A program made the position numbers and the translations under genes. From the NCBI GenBank assembly GCA_027422505.1, contig JAPQWV010000124.1:1550001-1614000 (forward strand): a DNA stretch of 64,000 nt, read 5' to 3'. Positions 39,806-52,892 of this stretch are shown here, one piece after another; within the stretch, counting starts at the first letter, position 1; every line of letters starts with the position of its first letter. The notes beneath the pieces are model-generated. The model saw only the letters and a program-made list of their open reading frames with translations, had not been told where the DNA came from and did not search any database. The DNA comes from Craterostigma plantagineum. Lineage: Eukaryota > Streptophyta > Magnoliopsida > Lamiales > Linderniaceae.

Positions 39806-40546
39806 GATCAAAATGACGCATTGAGACGATAACTTCCATGTTCAACTTGTCGTTAATATCCTTTATACCACCCAAATCCCCAAAATTGGGACCCTTGACA
39901 CCACTATTGAGTTCACCATCGCTGTTGTTTGCAGTGCTACGATTATTAGAATCTTTTGGTTGGTCTGCTAGTTTATGGGAAAACGTTATGTCTGTTGTTA
40001 ACGAAGTTGGGGCCAATTTCATTTGCGTGGCGACCCTAAACTTTTGAATAAATATGTCGATGAAAGCGAATGAGAAAGTGATTCAAGAATTTCTGGACGA
40101 TCCATCCACCTTTCTTACCACAGTTTGTCGATTGATGCATGAGAAGATGCCCTAGCATGATTGAACAATGTTCTCACCATCAATTTCTTTCATCGACAAT
40201 GTTTATTCAGAAGTTCAGAGTCCTTCACATAAATGAAATTGACTCAAATTTTGTTAGCGACATCATTGGCAGTCAACGTCCCACAGCTCGGTGGACTAAA
40301 TCGAAGATATCCTATTTAATGGTCAACCGTGAAATACTAATAAACTTCGGGAATGAACGATTGGTCTGTTTCTCTCCGTTTTGTTTCTGATTGTGTGTAT
40401 ATCTTTGAAAAGATTTTGTTTCAATCATGGTTGTATTGTATCGAGATTGAGATGTAGATTTGAATCAAGAACAAACTGAATTTACAATAGTTTCAAAGCC
40501 TTTTTTGTCTGTTTTTCTGTTGCTTGATCGATCGATTCCCTGGAGT
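39806..40546. repeat. Direct repeat of the AAA-ATPase relic, unit 1
   Basis: About 740 bp highly similar to 41052-41803, including the shared segments CCCAAAATTGGGACCCTTGA and TTTCATCGRCAATGTTTATT. Differences are scattered substitutions and small indels. Confidence 0.85.
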
Positions 40547-41051
40547 AGCCCTAGCCAATTTCAGCGCATCGAAATCACCGTCAATACGGACATTTCTCGT
40601 TAGTTTTGCTATTACCTCAGAACGCGCAGATTCGTCGGGCGCACCCACGTAAAATTCACGCTCGAATCTTCCTCTCAGTCTCAAAGCAGGGTCGATGGAA
40701 TATGCGATGTTAGCCGCTCCAATTACCAATACGTAGCATCTACTGTGATAATCCATGCAAGCAATCAATTGTGACACTGTGCACCACTCAATTCGACTTA
40801 TCATATTTTCCCTCTTCGAAGCAATCGCTTCGATTTCGCGATGAAGAGATCTGAAGGTGCAACCCTACTTGCTTCGTCGAATGATGACCTAATATTGTCT
40901 AGAGAAGCACCATGTCAATAGAGTGACAGAGACACTGTGAAAGGGCAATCCAGCCTCGTTGGCGAGGGCCTCGGCCAACGTTGCGTTGCCACAACCTGGT
41001 GGACCAGACAACAGTATTCCCATTATCGGCTTCACTCCGAGCAAGCTTGAC

Positions 41052-41803
41052 AGATCGAGATGACGCATTGGGACGATAACCTCCATATTCAACCTGTGTT
41101 TATATCCTTTATACCACCCCAATCCCCAAAATTGGGACCCTTGACACCACTATTGACTTCACCATCGCTGTTGTTTGCGGTGCTATGATTATCAGAATCT
41201 TTTGGTTGGTCTACTAGTTTATGGGAAAACGTTATGTCTGTTGTTAACGAAGTTGGGGCCAATTTCATTTGCGTGACGACCCTAAACTTTTAAATAAAAA
41301 CGTCGATGAAAGCGAATGAGAAAGTGATTCAAGAATTTCTTAACGACCCATCCACCTTTTTAACCACACTTTGTCGTTAATGCCTTCACCACATATCAGC
41401 ATGAGAAGATGCCCTAGCACGATTGAACAATGTTCTCACCATCAATTTCTTTCATCGGCAATGTTTATTCAGAAGTTCAGAGCAATTCACATAAATGAAA
41501 CTGGCTCCAATTTTGTTTGCGATATCCTTGGCAGTCAATGTCCCACAGCTCGGTGGACTAAACAGAAGATGTCCTATTTAAAGGCCAACCATGAAATCCT
41601 CATAAACTTTGGGAATGAATGATCAATCTGTTTCTCTCAATTTTGTTTCTGATTGTGTGTATATCTTCGAAAAGATTTTGTTTCAATCTGGATCGTATTG
41701 TATCGAGATTGAGATATAGATTTCAATCAAGAACAAACTGAGTTTACAATAGTTTCAAAGCCTTTTTTGTCTGTTTTTCTATTGATTGATTGATCGATTC
41801 TCT
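41052..41803. repeat. Direct repeat of the AAA-ATPase relic, unit 2
   Basis: The second copy of the unit at 39806-40546. Similarity stops near GATCGATTC in both copies, which marks the duplication edge. Confidence 0.85.
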
Positions 41804-42199
41804 GTTTAAATCCTTTGAAAGCTAAATGACAATTCTATAATGAAGTGCTTATGCAACATGATATCCCATATCACTGTGATTTCACTCATTCATCTCTTAT
41901 CACTGTAATTTTTCGTCTACGAGCATTTTAAAAGGGTGTTTGAACGAGTCTCGCCTTCGGTTACAGTCAGATTAAGTATTTGTCTCGAAAGCTGCTTGCT
42001 TAAGATGATTGCCAACTTAGAGCAGCTAGCTAGTGAGATGGGATGTGCATTTTTATTTAAATTGAGAGTTTCTCGTTATTTTTTATTTATATATAAACTA
42101 TGATGCTTTGTTAGCTTTGTTATGATGGTAAGGGTTTATTATGACCATGGCTATTATTATTTTTCTAAGTAATTAATCAATTAGTGTCTTGCTGAGTAA

Positions 42200-42933
42200 G
42201 ACTATCTCCAACCATACTGCATAACTCAAAAACATATCATAATATCACTCCAACCGAATCCAAAAACCAGTTTCAAAATGGGTTTGTATTTTCTCTCTCT
42301 TCGCCTAAATGCATAGATGCGATTGAACGCAGTGCGTTCTATATTTAATAATTTTATGTTATGCCCTTTTATTTGTTTAAACTAGTATATGTAGCACACC
42401 AATGTGTATGCAAATATTTAAATTTTTTAAACTTCGAACTTTTCATATCGTTAGTAAAGTAATTTAAACATTAAAATTTTAACTTATGAATAAATTTGTA
42501 ATAATGAAATAATCAAGGATAAATAGTAATTTGACAATTAAGGGTAAAATTGCAAATAAGCATTATTAAATTGACAGACCAAATTGGGGAGTATATAGCC
42601 ACCTAGGCTCTTTATATAATAGTATAGATAATAGACGTATCCTTATAAAAATAAATTAAAATATATTAAAAAAAGTATTTAGAAAGTTCTTTAGAATTAT
42701 AAAATTTACCAACAATATTTTTTATTTATTTAGTTTAATATGTTATGTTTTTTTTTTTGAAGTTATAGAACATGTGGCCGTATTGAAAAATTGTGAAAGT
42801 TGGTCTAGAAGTAATATTTAAAAAATAGTCATTTGTGTTTGAAAATGTGTTTATCGGTTGGAGAATAATTACTGCATTTTGCGTTTGAGAATGAATTTGA
42901 GTTTGCGATTGAGTTTATCTGTTGAAGATGCTC
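42200..42933. mobile_element. Tourist-like MITE interrupted by a Helitron
   Basis: The left end GACTATCTCCAAC and the complement of the right end GAGCATCTTCAAC form a terminal inverted repeat. TAA flanks both sides (42197-42199 and 42934-42936). Related internal words (CTCAAA..CA near the left end, TTTGAGAATG near the right) are mirrored. Subtracting the 247-bp Helitron leaves about 490 bp. Confidence 0.6.
42382..42628 (-). mobile_element. Short non-autonomous Helitron, copy 3
   Basis: Read on the minus strand the 247-bp element starts TCTATACTATTATATAAAG and ends GCATACACATTGGTGTGC, a hairpin, then TACATATACTAG. It lies between A and T. It shares its layout with the element at 20768-21011, including the AATTTTACCCTTAATT block. 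Confidence 0.85.
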
Positions 42934-43301
42934 TAAAGGAAGACTCGTCATAAATAGCCATCATAAATTTTTGAGTTGTCCCCATGACGTGTTATCTCAT
43001 GACTATCGTGTTGTGTAAATTTAGGACGCATTTACCTAGCCCCTGAAGATTTAGTCTCATCCCCGTAATGTGCGGCGTGAAGTTCATAGCTAGTTGCGGG
43101 ATACTCCAAGGTTGTCAAAAAACATATAATGATGGTTCGATCATCATCGTTAAAATCGCCGGTACTACCGAGGTTTCTAAATCAACAACTCTCAAAATAA
43201 ATTGACAAAAAATTTCGTTAACTTACTACTGAACACGGCACTATCAAAAACGCATTCGCTTCTTCTCCGAAACCCCAACACTTGCGCGGGCAGTCACCAC
43301 C

Positions 43302-46300
43302 ATGGACCATCAAACGCCACCCCAGTTCACGGCACAGCCACCGCCGCACCAGCAACAGCGCTTCAGCTACGGCCACCACAGTCACCGCGGGGATGAGGCC
43401 GGCGGACCGGTGGAAATGACCAGGGAGTCGCCGCAATCCAACGAGAACAACGACGAATCTACCTGCGTGGCGACGGCGGAGGCGGGTGACGTCGTCCGTG
43501 GCGCAACGATGGACCGAAACCTCGCGTCTCTGTGCGATCACATTCAAATCGAAGGGTTCAACAACGGCGCGTTCTACGACGTCGTTGTGGAGGCGTTTGG
43601 GTCAACTTATCATCTGCACCGACTTATACTTTCGAGGAGTTCGTATTTCAGGTGTGAAGGGATCTTTTATCTGTCAACTTTTTTTTGTGATGAAATTTGA
43701 GAGTGTAGTGTAGTGTGGGTTGTCTAGTGGAGGAGGTTGGGAGTGTGTGTTTTTAGAATTTGTGTGAATTTCTGGATCGTAATGGAGAGCTAGTTTAACA
43801 CAGTGAAGTAGAATTGGAAATTTTCTACCTCGGAACTCGTATGCTTTCGCTGATTGAACGAAGGAATGAGAAATGTTCTTATGCTTCTTAGGGTTGTGGG
43901 CTTTGAATATGGAGTGTTGTTAGTGCGGACTGTCCATTGGAGTTTGGGAGTGTTTTCTTAGAATTTTGTGAAATTAGGAATATAATGTAGATCTATTTTA
44001 ATACAGTGAAGTAGAATTCAAATTTTTCTACCTCGGAATTGGTTTGCTTTCGCGAACTGATTGATGGAATGGGGAATGTTTTTATGTTTTTGGGTTGTGG
44101 GCTCTCTAACAGCAACTGATAGTCGGTCCTTTTTCAGGCATTAGTTCTGTTTGTCTTTTATTGAGGTTTCTTCTGTTGCTTTTGTGCTGCTTACTCAATA
44201 TTGAGGCGTAACCGAGGGAACGGTGTCACCATATTGTTGATTGCCTGACTACTTGTTTATTTGGCGAGAATTTCACCAGGGAATCTTTGGTTTTGATGAT
44301 CTACATAATATTGGTTCTCCCAAGGTTTCTTGTTAAAAAGTGATCGTAGGGGCTGAAATTATAAGAATCGGTTATCCCTGCCAATTTCACCCAATATTGG
44401 TGAAGATCTTAACCTTTTCCCCATTAAAAAATTAGATAAGGTGGTTATTCACGCACACTGTGGTCTGCAGGAGCATGCTTCAAGGTCCATGGAAAGAAGC
44501 CAATGCTCCAGTTTTGACCTTGAATGTCGATGACAAAACGTAGATGGCGATTCTATTGCAACAGCTTTAGCTTATCTCTATGGACATTATCCTGAGCTTA
44601 ATGACAATAATGCTTTTCGAGTCTTAGCTGCTGCATCTTTTCTTGACCTCCAGGTACTTTGTCGCGTAGCTAAAATAGTCTGTAGGATCATTTCTTGGTG
44701 TTTCAAAATAAAATTATTACTTAACTATTGTTAATTACAGCTGTTGTCTCCTGATTAATTCAAGTTTTTACATTAAGCACATTCAATTGCTTGTGTTTTG
44801 TCCCATGGATCATATAACATGTTACCAATTTAAAACTGATCTTCTTCGCCATCATCAAACCTTCAGTAAATTTTACTATGTAGCTCTGTTGGTCCCCCTT
44901 TCTTGTCCTCCTTCACCATTTAATGATTGATTTGTCCGGCCCAGCCTGCATTTCTTGACTTTAACACTCAATATGCAGGATTTATGTGCAATATGCACAG
45001 ACTTCATTATTGCAGAATTGTGGTCGTCAAACTTCTTGACATATCAGGTTTATTGATCATCCCCCTAATATTATTTTATTACACTCTCCCTCCGCATCTC
45101 TCTAGTATAGACTCACATTGCTGCTCATTTAGGTCTTTGCTGAGAATCAAGACTATGGCCTGCATGGAGAACGTGTGAGAAATGCTTGTTGGGGCTATCT
45201 CTGTCAAAGCGGTGCCCGGGAATTGAAAGAGGTTCATATTTGAATATTGTGGAGTATGGTGTCATGGGCTGTAGGACCTTATTTCTCTTAAGCTGAGATT
45301 GGTGAAATGCTTTTGCCCTTCAACACTATGTAGCATTTTATGACCGTTACGATCTTTCTATCCTAATCAGGTGCTCCCGAAGCTTTCATCTCAAACTTTG
45401 CATGCGCTGCTCACGTCAGATCAGTTATGGGTACCTAGTGAAGAGAAACGGTAGGGAAAGGCAATTATCTTTATCAATATGTTTTTATTTTTATTGAGTA
45501 CTGTCATGTACTATTAGTATCTTCTTATGAAAACTGTTGTCATGTACTTTTAGTATCTACTACTACTATTTGTATCTTCTTATGAAAACCTCCCTATGTC
45601 TTTCGCACACTTTTTTTATGACTGTTGTCATGTACTTTTAGTATCTACTAATTTATCCAACTTTTGGCATCATGCAAGGTTTGAACTAGCGGTCTACACT
45701 CTTACTGCGAAAGGTAAACTTGGCACAGACGAGCATCGTGATAAAGGAAATTTGAATTGCAATGTGGAAAACAAAAAGCACATGGTTGATGAGAGTTTAA
45801 ACAAGTTGCCCAAAGCTAAACAGAGCCACAGAAAATTACAAGACGATGGTCGTTACGATGCTCATGGTATTTTGGTAGAGCTGCCAAACTTCGTTATAGA
45901 TTCCAGTCTCGATGTAACTGATGGCAACCAGCCCCAAACGTCCTGCCAAGGATCAGAAACGGGACCAAAGCACCATTGCAACATCGATCAGCCTTCAGGG
46001 AGTCGTTCATTCTATACGGGTGATGATGGTGCCTCATGTTCTTATCCCACCACTCATATAGTCGGTGTTATGAATAGAATCCCGGATAGTGGTCTGGGTG
46101 CCGAAGGTTGTTCAGATGAAACCTCATTCTATAAATTAAATGATAGCTGGACTCCTGGAGATCAAGTGAATCTCATATCGACCATGTCCTCTAATGTCCT
46201 AATGCCCAGTGAATGGGAAAGTTCTGACGTATCATCTATGTCCTGGGGTGGCAGGACAATGGGTAAAAGAGAGGTAAAAACTTGCCTGAAACCCCAATGT

Positions 46301-48330
46301 GGAATGAGCCGAGAAGACTATGATTCATTTGACAATGTTTTTGAAGGAGGCACACTTTTGTACTGTAACATGTCTTTTGAAGCACTCTTAAATGTGAGAA
46401 AACATCTTGAAGAAATGGGCTTCCCTTGCAAAGCTGTAAATGATGGTTTATGGTTACAGGTATCGTCCTGATATGCTCCATAGTTCCTTTATATTTTATA
46501 CATCATGCTCCCATGTAAATCGCTTGAGTTTCTTTCTTCAAATCCATTATTCAGTTATCCGGATTAATCATTGATACGTTTTTCTTGCAGAATCTTTTAC
46601 GTTTGAGGGTCCAAGAAATCGTTGCAGATACATGTAAAAGTTGCTGCCTACAGAGTATAGCATGTGCTTGCAGGCAACCTTTCGGGTACTCTCGTGGAGT
46701 TTCCTCCTCTCATGACTACTACATGCAAGTTGAGGATCACAGCAATATATCAAATGATATGGGGCATGTCTACCTTACTAATTCAGTTCAATCAGAGAGA
46801 ACTGGCCTTTATAGGCCTGCACGTATTCATGATAGGGGCCCCACCGACGGACTAGCTGGACTTGGACATGGAACTACATTTGCGCCGGCCACTGCTTTGC
46901 CCCCAACTCGTTATGTCTTTTCACGCGTCGTCCCTTTTGGTGTTGGGAACCGTAACAATCAGCAGCATCCTGCTAATGATGCCCATGAAAATAGAGCTGA
47001 GAGCAATGGGGATGGTTTGACTGCTTTGGTTGGGCTGAGTCAGGGATCAAATGTTATGACTAATGTCAACGGAGGGCAAATTGAAAGAGAATATGAATCA
47101 ATTGTGCAAAATGGCAACGTTTTTCCTGTGCAATTGGACCCTTCAGAACATTCTATGGGAACTGAGTGGCAGAATACCAGTACGATTCCGTTGGATCGCA
47201 AGACCCCTTTGAGCCATTTCTCTCCTTTCCGCTTTGGGTGAGATATCCCTTCTTATGGTTTCAATTTTACTTGATTGGGAGATTTTACGGAAACCAGCAA
47301 CTATTGTGGTGGTCTCTATCAACACATCATTACATGCTTGAGCCTTGAACCTAATTTCCCACTTTCTCTTTCATCTTGCAATGAAGTATTATTAAATGCG
47401 TTGGTTTGCAGGGTAAAAACATCTTTTGATATTCAGTACGCATACATGGTCGGAACTGTGAACTAAAATGAAATGTAAATTGATCTATTAATTCTTCAGT
47501 GTCAAGTAGTCAAAGCTGTTCAAGTATGCATAACTGCTTTTTCACATTTCTGTCTTCCTTCTGTATTTCAGGGTTGAATTTCAGGATGTGCACAGACTGA
47601 ACGATGGCCAAGTTAAGCACTCCTCCGAAGTATTTTATGCGGGTTCCATGTGGAAGGTGGTGCATCAAGAAGATAATTAATTATTTGTTATTCCAATATA
47701 ATTAATGTTTCGTTTGAATTTACTGATATTAGTTTGATTATTTTTTTAAATCCGATAGATTAGTATCCAGGCTTTCAGCGATGAAGATCCTCAAGGACGC
47801 CGCACGCTTGGTACTACTACTGTCTGAACCTGTGACTTGCCCTAAATTTTTGTCTCTGAAATGAAAACTCTCTCTCAAACTGTGCATATTCAGGTTTGTT
47901 TCTTCATCGCCGTAGAGCTGAGATCACTGATCCGCTGAGACAGGTCAACTTCCATTAAAGAAATGAGACTAAAATGTATTTTTCATCTTGACACGTTAAT
48001 TTGTGGGTTTTTCGGGCAGGTCAACATGTACGTAGATTCGAGGGAAAAGGTGACAGCTAGATATCAGGTTAGAAGAAAAACTCATACCAATAATATATTG
48101 CAAAGTGTCAGCGTACGAACATAGTCTGATTTTGGTGGGTTGTGTTCTTTGTATAGTTGATATGTCCGTCTAAGAGAGAAGTAATGGTATTCGGAAGCTA
48201 CAAACAGACGCTCCTTCCTAAAGCCCCAAAGGGATGGGGTTGGAGAACAGCACTGTTATTCAACGAGCTCGGCGACCTCCTTCAGAATGGCGGTGCTCTA
48301 AGGGTTGCTGCTGTTGTGCAGCTCATTTGA
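43302..48330 (+). CDS. BTB/POZ domain protein (germ cell-less-like), one frame break in exon 2
   Basis: Probably a substrate adaptor for CUL3-type ubiquitin ligases, judged from the BTB fold. Twelve exons: 43302-43651, 44471-44653, 44979-45047, 45133-45231, 45371-45450, 45679-46459, 46591-47237, 47572-47656, 47759-47810, 47894-47943, 48020-48067 and 48157-48330. The BTB domain opens FYDVVVEAFGSTYHLHRLILSRSSYFRSMLQGPW and continues AYLYGHYPELNDNNAFRVLAAASFLDLQDLCAICTDFII. The middle is low-complexity, and the C terminus (FSDEDPQGRRTLGLFLHRR...SREKVTARYQLICPSKREVMVFG) looks folded and conserved. Exon 2 has an in-frame TAG at 44541 after GACAAAACG; the expected frame resumes as VDGDSIATALAYLYG. 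One more A in the AAAA run (44535-44538) would restore DDKNVDG. All other junctions fit. It resembles Arabidopsis At4g15840 (from memory). Confidence 0.85.
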
Positions 48331-48814
48331 ATAAAGATGGTTGGTATCTTATCCCATCTCTTTGGATTATATATATATATATATATACATATATGTATAT
48401 TATACAAGTAGTAGTATTCGAATAGCTTGACTTGATTGGTTTTGGTGGTAAATTGATGCTGTATTTTTCACAGATTGGATCGGAGTTTGGAAGAGCATGG
48501 CCTGAGATTTAATCTGATGTTGAGGGCTGTGGATTCATAGAGTTGGGATTTATTGGCTGCTGTTTGGCATCAATTGTACGTGGATTTGTATTTATATTTA
48601 AATCTTTTACTGTTGTAAATATAATATCCTTCGTGTTAAGTTCTTGGAAGTGAACGTTTTATCATTGATTCCTTTCAAGCTCACTGAATGATCACAGTCA
48701 TGATTTGGAAATATAGATTTGATAGTTCCTTCTTGTTAAAACGTGGTGATGATAAGAAGATATGGGGATTATGGTGATGGTTCGAAGGATCGCCAAAAAA
48801 CAAACACTCCCTTA

Positions 48815-49004
48815 ACGTATTGTTTGATTTAGGCAGCATGAGATGGGGATGAATTTTCACGACCATTCGCTTATTGAAATTCGTACCAAACATGTCAGAC
48901 ATCTAATCCCATCAACCAAACAACTTAAAAATTCATATCCATCATTATATAAATTTAACTAAAACTAATACCATCCAAAATTATCCCTCCAACCAAACGA
49001 GCTC
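48815..49004. mobile_element. Possible Tourist-like MITE
   Basis: The sequence is flanked by TTA (48812-48814 and 49005-49007). Its right end, AACCAAACGAGCTC, resembles Tourist termini; the left end is a weaker match (ACGTATTGTTTGATTT). Tentative. Confidence 0.4.
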
Positions 49005-49079
49005 TTAAATATAGAATTGGTATTTTAAACCCAGAAATTCGAACGAAAATATGGAGTTATTGATACTTAATTTAATGTT

Positions 49080-49135
49080 TATGACCACACTTTTCTTTTC
49101 TTTTCCGCGTCGCATTCCGCGGACTAATTGCACGA
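49080..49135. mobile_element. Truncated end of the PBL27-intron MITE family
   Basis: The stretch ATGACCACACTTTTCTTTTC then CCGCG and TCCGCGGACTAATTGCAC matches the right half of copies B and C at 8656-8803 and 9053-9201. The left half is missing. Confidence 0.65.
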
Positions 49136-49407
49136 GTGGAATTTCACTTGCACTTTGTTTTAGGTAAACCGTCTCAAATCATGTTCGTGCGTTTTTCGGA
49201 AACGGGAGTCAGTCGTACCCGTAAGTCGTAACTGAGAAGTCCAAAAAATTGGGTCTCAATTTCAGGAGCATCGAGTCGTAGTAGAAGAACGTCCTTCACT
49301 TTTCTTTCATTTTTTCGGTGCCTAAAACCCTAATTCGAGGACAGAAGCATGATTGTTCCTCGCTGAATGCAATTATTTTGTGGAACGAATCCCTAGTTGT
49401 TGCTATC

Positions 49408-52400
49408 ATGGGCGCCTTAACCGTTAATAGGAAGCGAGGCGAGGATTTTATGCAATCGCACTTGTCGGGCTCGTCTACTCCGATCGATCAATCGTACGGT
49501 CGCATTTCGAAGAAGCCAAGGCTTGCAGACTCTTCAGGTGGAAGTGCGGTGGAATTCACTGGAACTGCGTCGTCGAATTCTATTGCCCGGAGAATTTCGC
49601 AGTACCCTAAACCAAAACCGTTTACGAGGCAAGTTCATGCCCCTGTCCGTAATTCGAAATTTGGGACTTCTTCTTCTTCCGCTTCTAGGAAAAGTGTCTC
49701 CGAGGATAATTCAGCTGATAAAATTGGGAGGCCCTATGGGTTTTGGTTGCACTGCCAGTACGAGAATACAAAGAGAGAGGCTATTGGGAGTCTCAGGTAC
49801 GTGTCGGAGGAGTACAAGGAGTCTTCTAAGAAAGACAAGAGAAAAGAGGTGATTGTGATCGACGTTGAAGAGGAGATTCGTGACGATGTTTTGAATTACT
49901 CGTCTGTTGAGGAGATGGGCATTGCGGGAAATGAAAGAATGGATTTGGGAACTTCACAGGATTGGAATGTGGAGACAGCGGCGAAAGAACTGCAGGCCGT
50001 GGATACTTCTGGGGCAACTGATATCAGTGATGCCTATCCGAAGGTGATTCCCCGTGATTTATCATTGCCTTTGTATAAGAAGTTGTTAGAAAAAACGACG
50101 AGAAGAGAGTATAGGCTGGACAGACTGAAGAATGACATAGAGATATATGAACGGAGTGCTCAAAGGTTCAAGTCGTTGCGGCCTCAGAAGAAAGTGGAGC
50201 AAGAGCAACTTAAGGTGAGACTTAAGTGTCCGATGTGTTATATTGCGGCAGTTGTTTCAGGATGTAATAGTTTTCATGGATACTGGAGATGGTCTGAAGG
50301 TGTTCCAATAATTGCAGGATATTGCTGAGGAATGTTTTACGCCCCTAACCGAGGAAGAAGAGAGTGAAGTCTCCCAGGCCTTGTCTTATTCCAATAGGTA
50401 TCATATGTTTGTGTGTTTTCATTTTCTAATTGGTTATTAAGATCTACTTTTTCAATATCGATCTTGTCTGTACTCACGTAATACAGGAGAAAAGTTATGG
50501 TGTTGCATGAGAACTCTGGTATTGATATAACTGGAGAAAAGTTGCAGTGTCTACGGTCTGGTGCTTGGCTGAATGATGAGGTCTGTTTTGTTTTTCATAG
50601 ATTTGTATGGGATGAAATTTTCTCTAGCGAAAGCTGATATGTTAGCTACCATAAATGATTTGGATTGCTTCCATTAATTTTTGCAGGTCATTAATGTTTG
50701 TCTGGAGTTGTTGAAAGAACGGGAAAAGAGGGAACCAAAAAAGTTTCTCAAATGCCATTTTTTCAATACATTTTTCTACAAGAAGGTTTGCCATCCATCA
50801 TAAGTCAACTCTCATTTCGTGGTTAAATATCAAAGTGTGTTTCTGAAATTTACATGGTATGCTGCAAAGCATATGTCCTTTTGTAGGAATTTTCACTTTT
50901 AGTGTAATTTGGCTGTGCATGTTAATAGGAGTTACAATCTTTAATTGGTCAGTATATTAGCAAGACTGATCAAAATGCAGATTACAAAGATATATAAATC
51001 TTTCTCGCCCTTCTGTTAAAAGTTAAATGGATATTTGATACATTATCTTGACATCTAACTAGATCTCTCTGTGTAGTACTTGCTTTGTGAAAATTGAAAT
51101 GTTAATAGTGTAGTTTATTTCCTCTTTTGTCTACCCTTCTTATTCCTCAGCTAATTAGTGGTAGAGATGGATACAACTATCAATCAGTTAGAAGATGGAC
51201 TACACAAAGAAAGCTTGGATACAGTCTTTTAGAGTGTGACAAAGTAAGCCCAGGATTATTTAATGATGTGGCTACGTAAGACTAGTCATTGCTCTCTATT
51301 GGCAATTAATTTCTTTATTCTTTTACCTTAGATATTTGTGCCCATACACAAAGAAATTCATTGGTGCCTTGCAATTATCAACAAGAAGGAGGAGAAGTTT
51401 CAATATCTGGATTCACTCAAAGGAGTCGATTCTCAAGTTCTCAGTGTCCTGGTAGGCCACCCCATATTTTGCCCTTTTCAAAATCCGTGTCCTTTTATTT
51501 TGAAATTACTCTAGAAGATGTTGTCTCTCAGATCCTAATGTGCGTCCATATGTTCCGTAAGTAGTAGTTAATCTTGTTAGTACCCTTTAGCTCATCATCC
51601 TCAGAATATATCTCTTAGAGTACTGTGTTCCACCACTATTGGCACGGCGTAAAAATAACCTATAATCTTATTCTTAGGTGGAATAGTTTGCGGTTGTAGT
51701 AGTTGAGGAATTGTATCTAAATTAATATACAAAACTGCAATGTACAGGCTAGATATTTCGTTGATGAGGTGAAGGAAAAATGTGGAAAAGACATTGATGT
51801 CAGTTCGTGGGAGGAAGAGTTTGTTATGGATCTTCCCCAGCAAGAAAATGGGTAAATGAAATAAACTACTGCATCTTTTGAGAAATGTTTAGGAAGCTCA
51901 TGCGTTAATGTTGCATGGATTGTTGATTTGGTTTTCATTCTCAAAATATGGATTTCTAACTGATGTCATCCTTGTTCGCTCCTCCTTCCTCTGTTCTATG
52001 GATTTCTGTCGTTCCTTGATCAACGTATATCCTTTATTAGGAGAACTGAATATTTTGCGCTATACGTAATTTCTCCAAACAAAAAAGTTATATTATTCTT
52101 TAGAACCTTAGATGAATTAAATTATTATCCATTAAACAGAGATTTGTGTGCCAATCCATTATAGCATTCTACTGCATATTTACAGGATGTTATCTGTCGA
52201 GCATGTCATCAGTTTGATGAAACCGTTCAACTTATGTTCTTAAAACTTTTTATTCATATAAATAGCCACTCTTTATGACGATACAAGCTGTACATTTTCA
52301 AACAGGTTTGATTGTGGGATGTTCATGGTAAAATATGCAGACTTCTTTAGCAGAGACATTGGACTGTGTTTTGGCCAGGTAAAGGATGATACTGCAGCTT

Positions 52401-52892
52401 TTAGTGATTATAGTTGTGCATTATTCTTGTCTGTGACTGGTAATTCCTGGTGGATTAGACAATATATAGTTATGGCAAGAAACATAAGCTTGATGCTTGG
52501 TGAAACTAACATTAGGATCTTACTGGTTCAAGTTGCATGTGATGTACCACTCTCCCAATCATATTCATTGCTTCTGAAGGGAAGCTAACATTGACTTCTC
52601 TGGCATTAATGAACGCATGCTTACTAAACTATGCATATATCTACTAAACTCTGTCAGTCGTCATAAATGAAGTGAAGTCATTTAGTAATTGATGACACTT
52701 CTTTAGATGCTTCAGCTTTAGGAAATGGATTTTTTCACCATGCCTTTTTTTCTAGTGAGTTTGGTTATCTTGCAATGTTGCTTATCATACCCCTGAAAAT
52801 TGTTTTTTTTTTTTTATGTACTATAATAGGAACACATGCCATACTTCAGGAAAAGGACAGCTAAGGAGCTCTTGAGATTGAGAGCAGATTGA
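49408..52892 (+). CDS. ESD4: ESD4-like SUMO protease (C48 family)
   Basis: A cysteine protease that matures SUMO and removes it from targets; ESD4 acts at the nuclear envelope and delays flowering in Arabidopsis. Nine exons: 49408-50214, 50318-50397, 50487-50580, 50687-50785, 51151-51243, 51332-51451, 51748-51851, 52306-52378 and 52830-52892. They total 510 codons in phase. The N-terminal 280 residues are low-complexity regulatory sequence (GALTVNRKRG, FTRQVHAPVRNSKFG). The catalytic domain has the triad His in KEIHWCLAII, Asp in QYLDSLKG and Cys in NGFDCGMFMVKY, with Gln in LPQQENG. It ends MPYFRKRTAKELLRLRAD. The domain is complete, so activity is likely. ELS1/ULP1a is an alternative; the length and N terminus fit ESD4. 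Confidence 0.93.

Larger units (their letters stand above)
39806..41803 (-). pseudogene. Relic of a CDC48C-like AAA-ATPase with duplicated segment
   Basis: Minus-strand fragments match an AAA module of the CDC48C/NVL type. GPNFGDLGGIKDINDKLNMEVI occurs at 39795-40022. GILLSGPPGCGNATLAEALANEAGLPF is at about 41000-41050, a Walker A whose Lys is replaced by Asn. YVLVIGAANIAYSIDPALRLRGRFEREFYVGAPDESARSEV is at 40493-40804. Frames are broken and the middle part, including Walker B, is missing or unreadable. The segment 39806 to about 40546 is repeated as 41052 to about 41803 in the same direction, offset about 1246 bp, so parts of the gene appear twice. It is non-functional. Confidence 0.85.
41804..43301. 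other. Intergenic with nested transposable elements
   Basis: It contains a Tourist-like element (42200-42933) holding a Helitron (42382-42628). No coding signal is present. The last 250 bp are the leader of the BTB gene. Confidence 0.5.
48331..49407. other. Intergenic between the BTB and SUMO-protease genes
   Basis: An alternating AT/ATAT tract lies near 48368-48400 inside the 3' part of the BTB locus. Two MITE traces follow: 48815-49004 and a truncated copy near 49080-49135. The leader of the protease gene begins near 49.26 kb. Confidence 0.45.
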
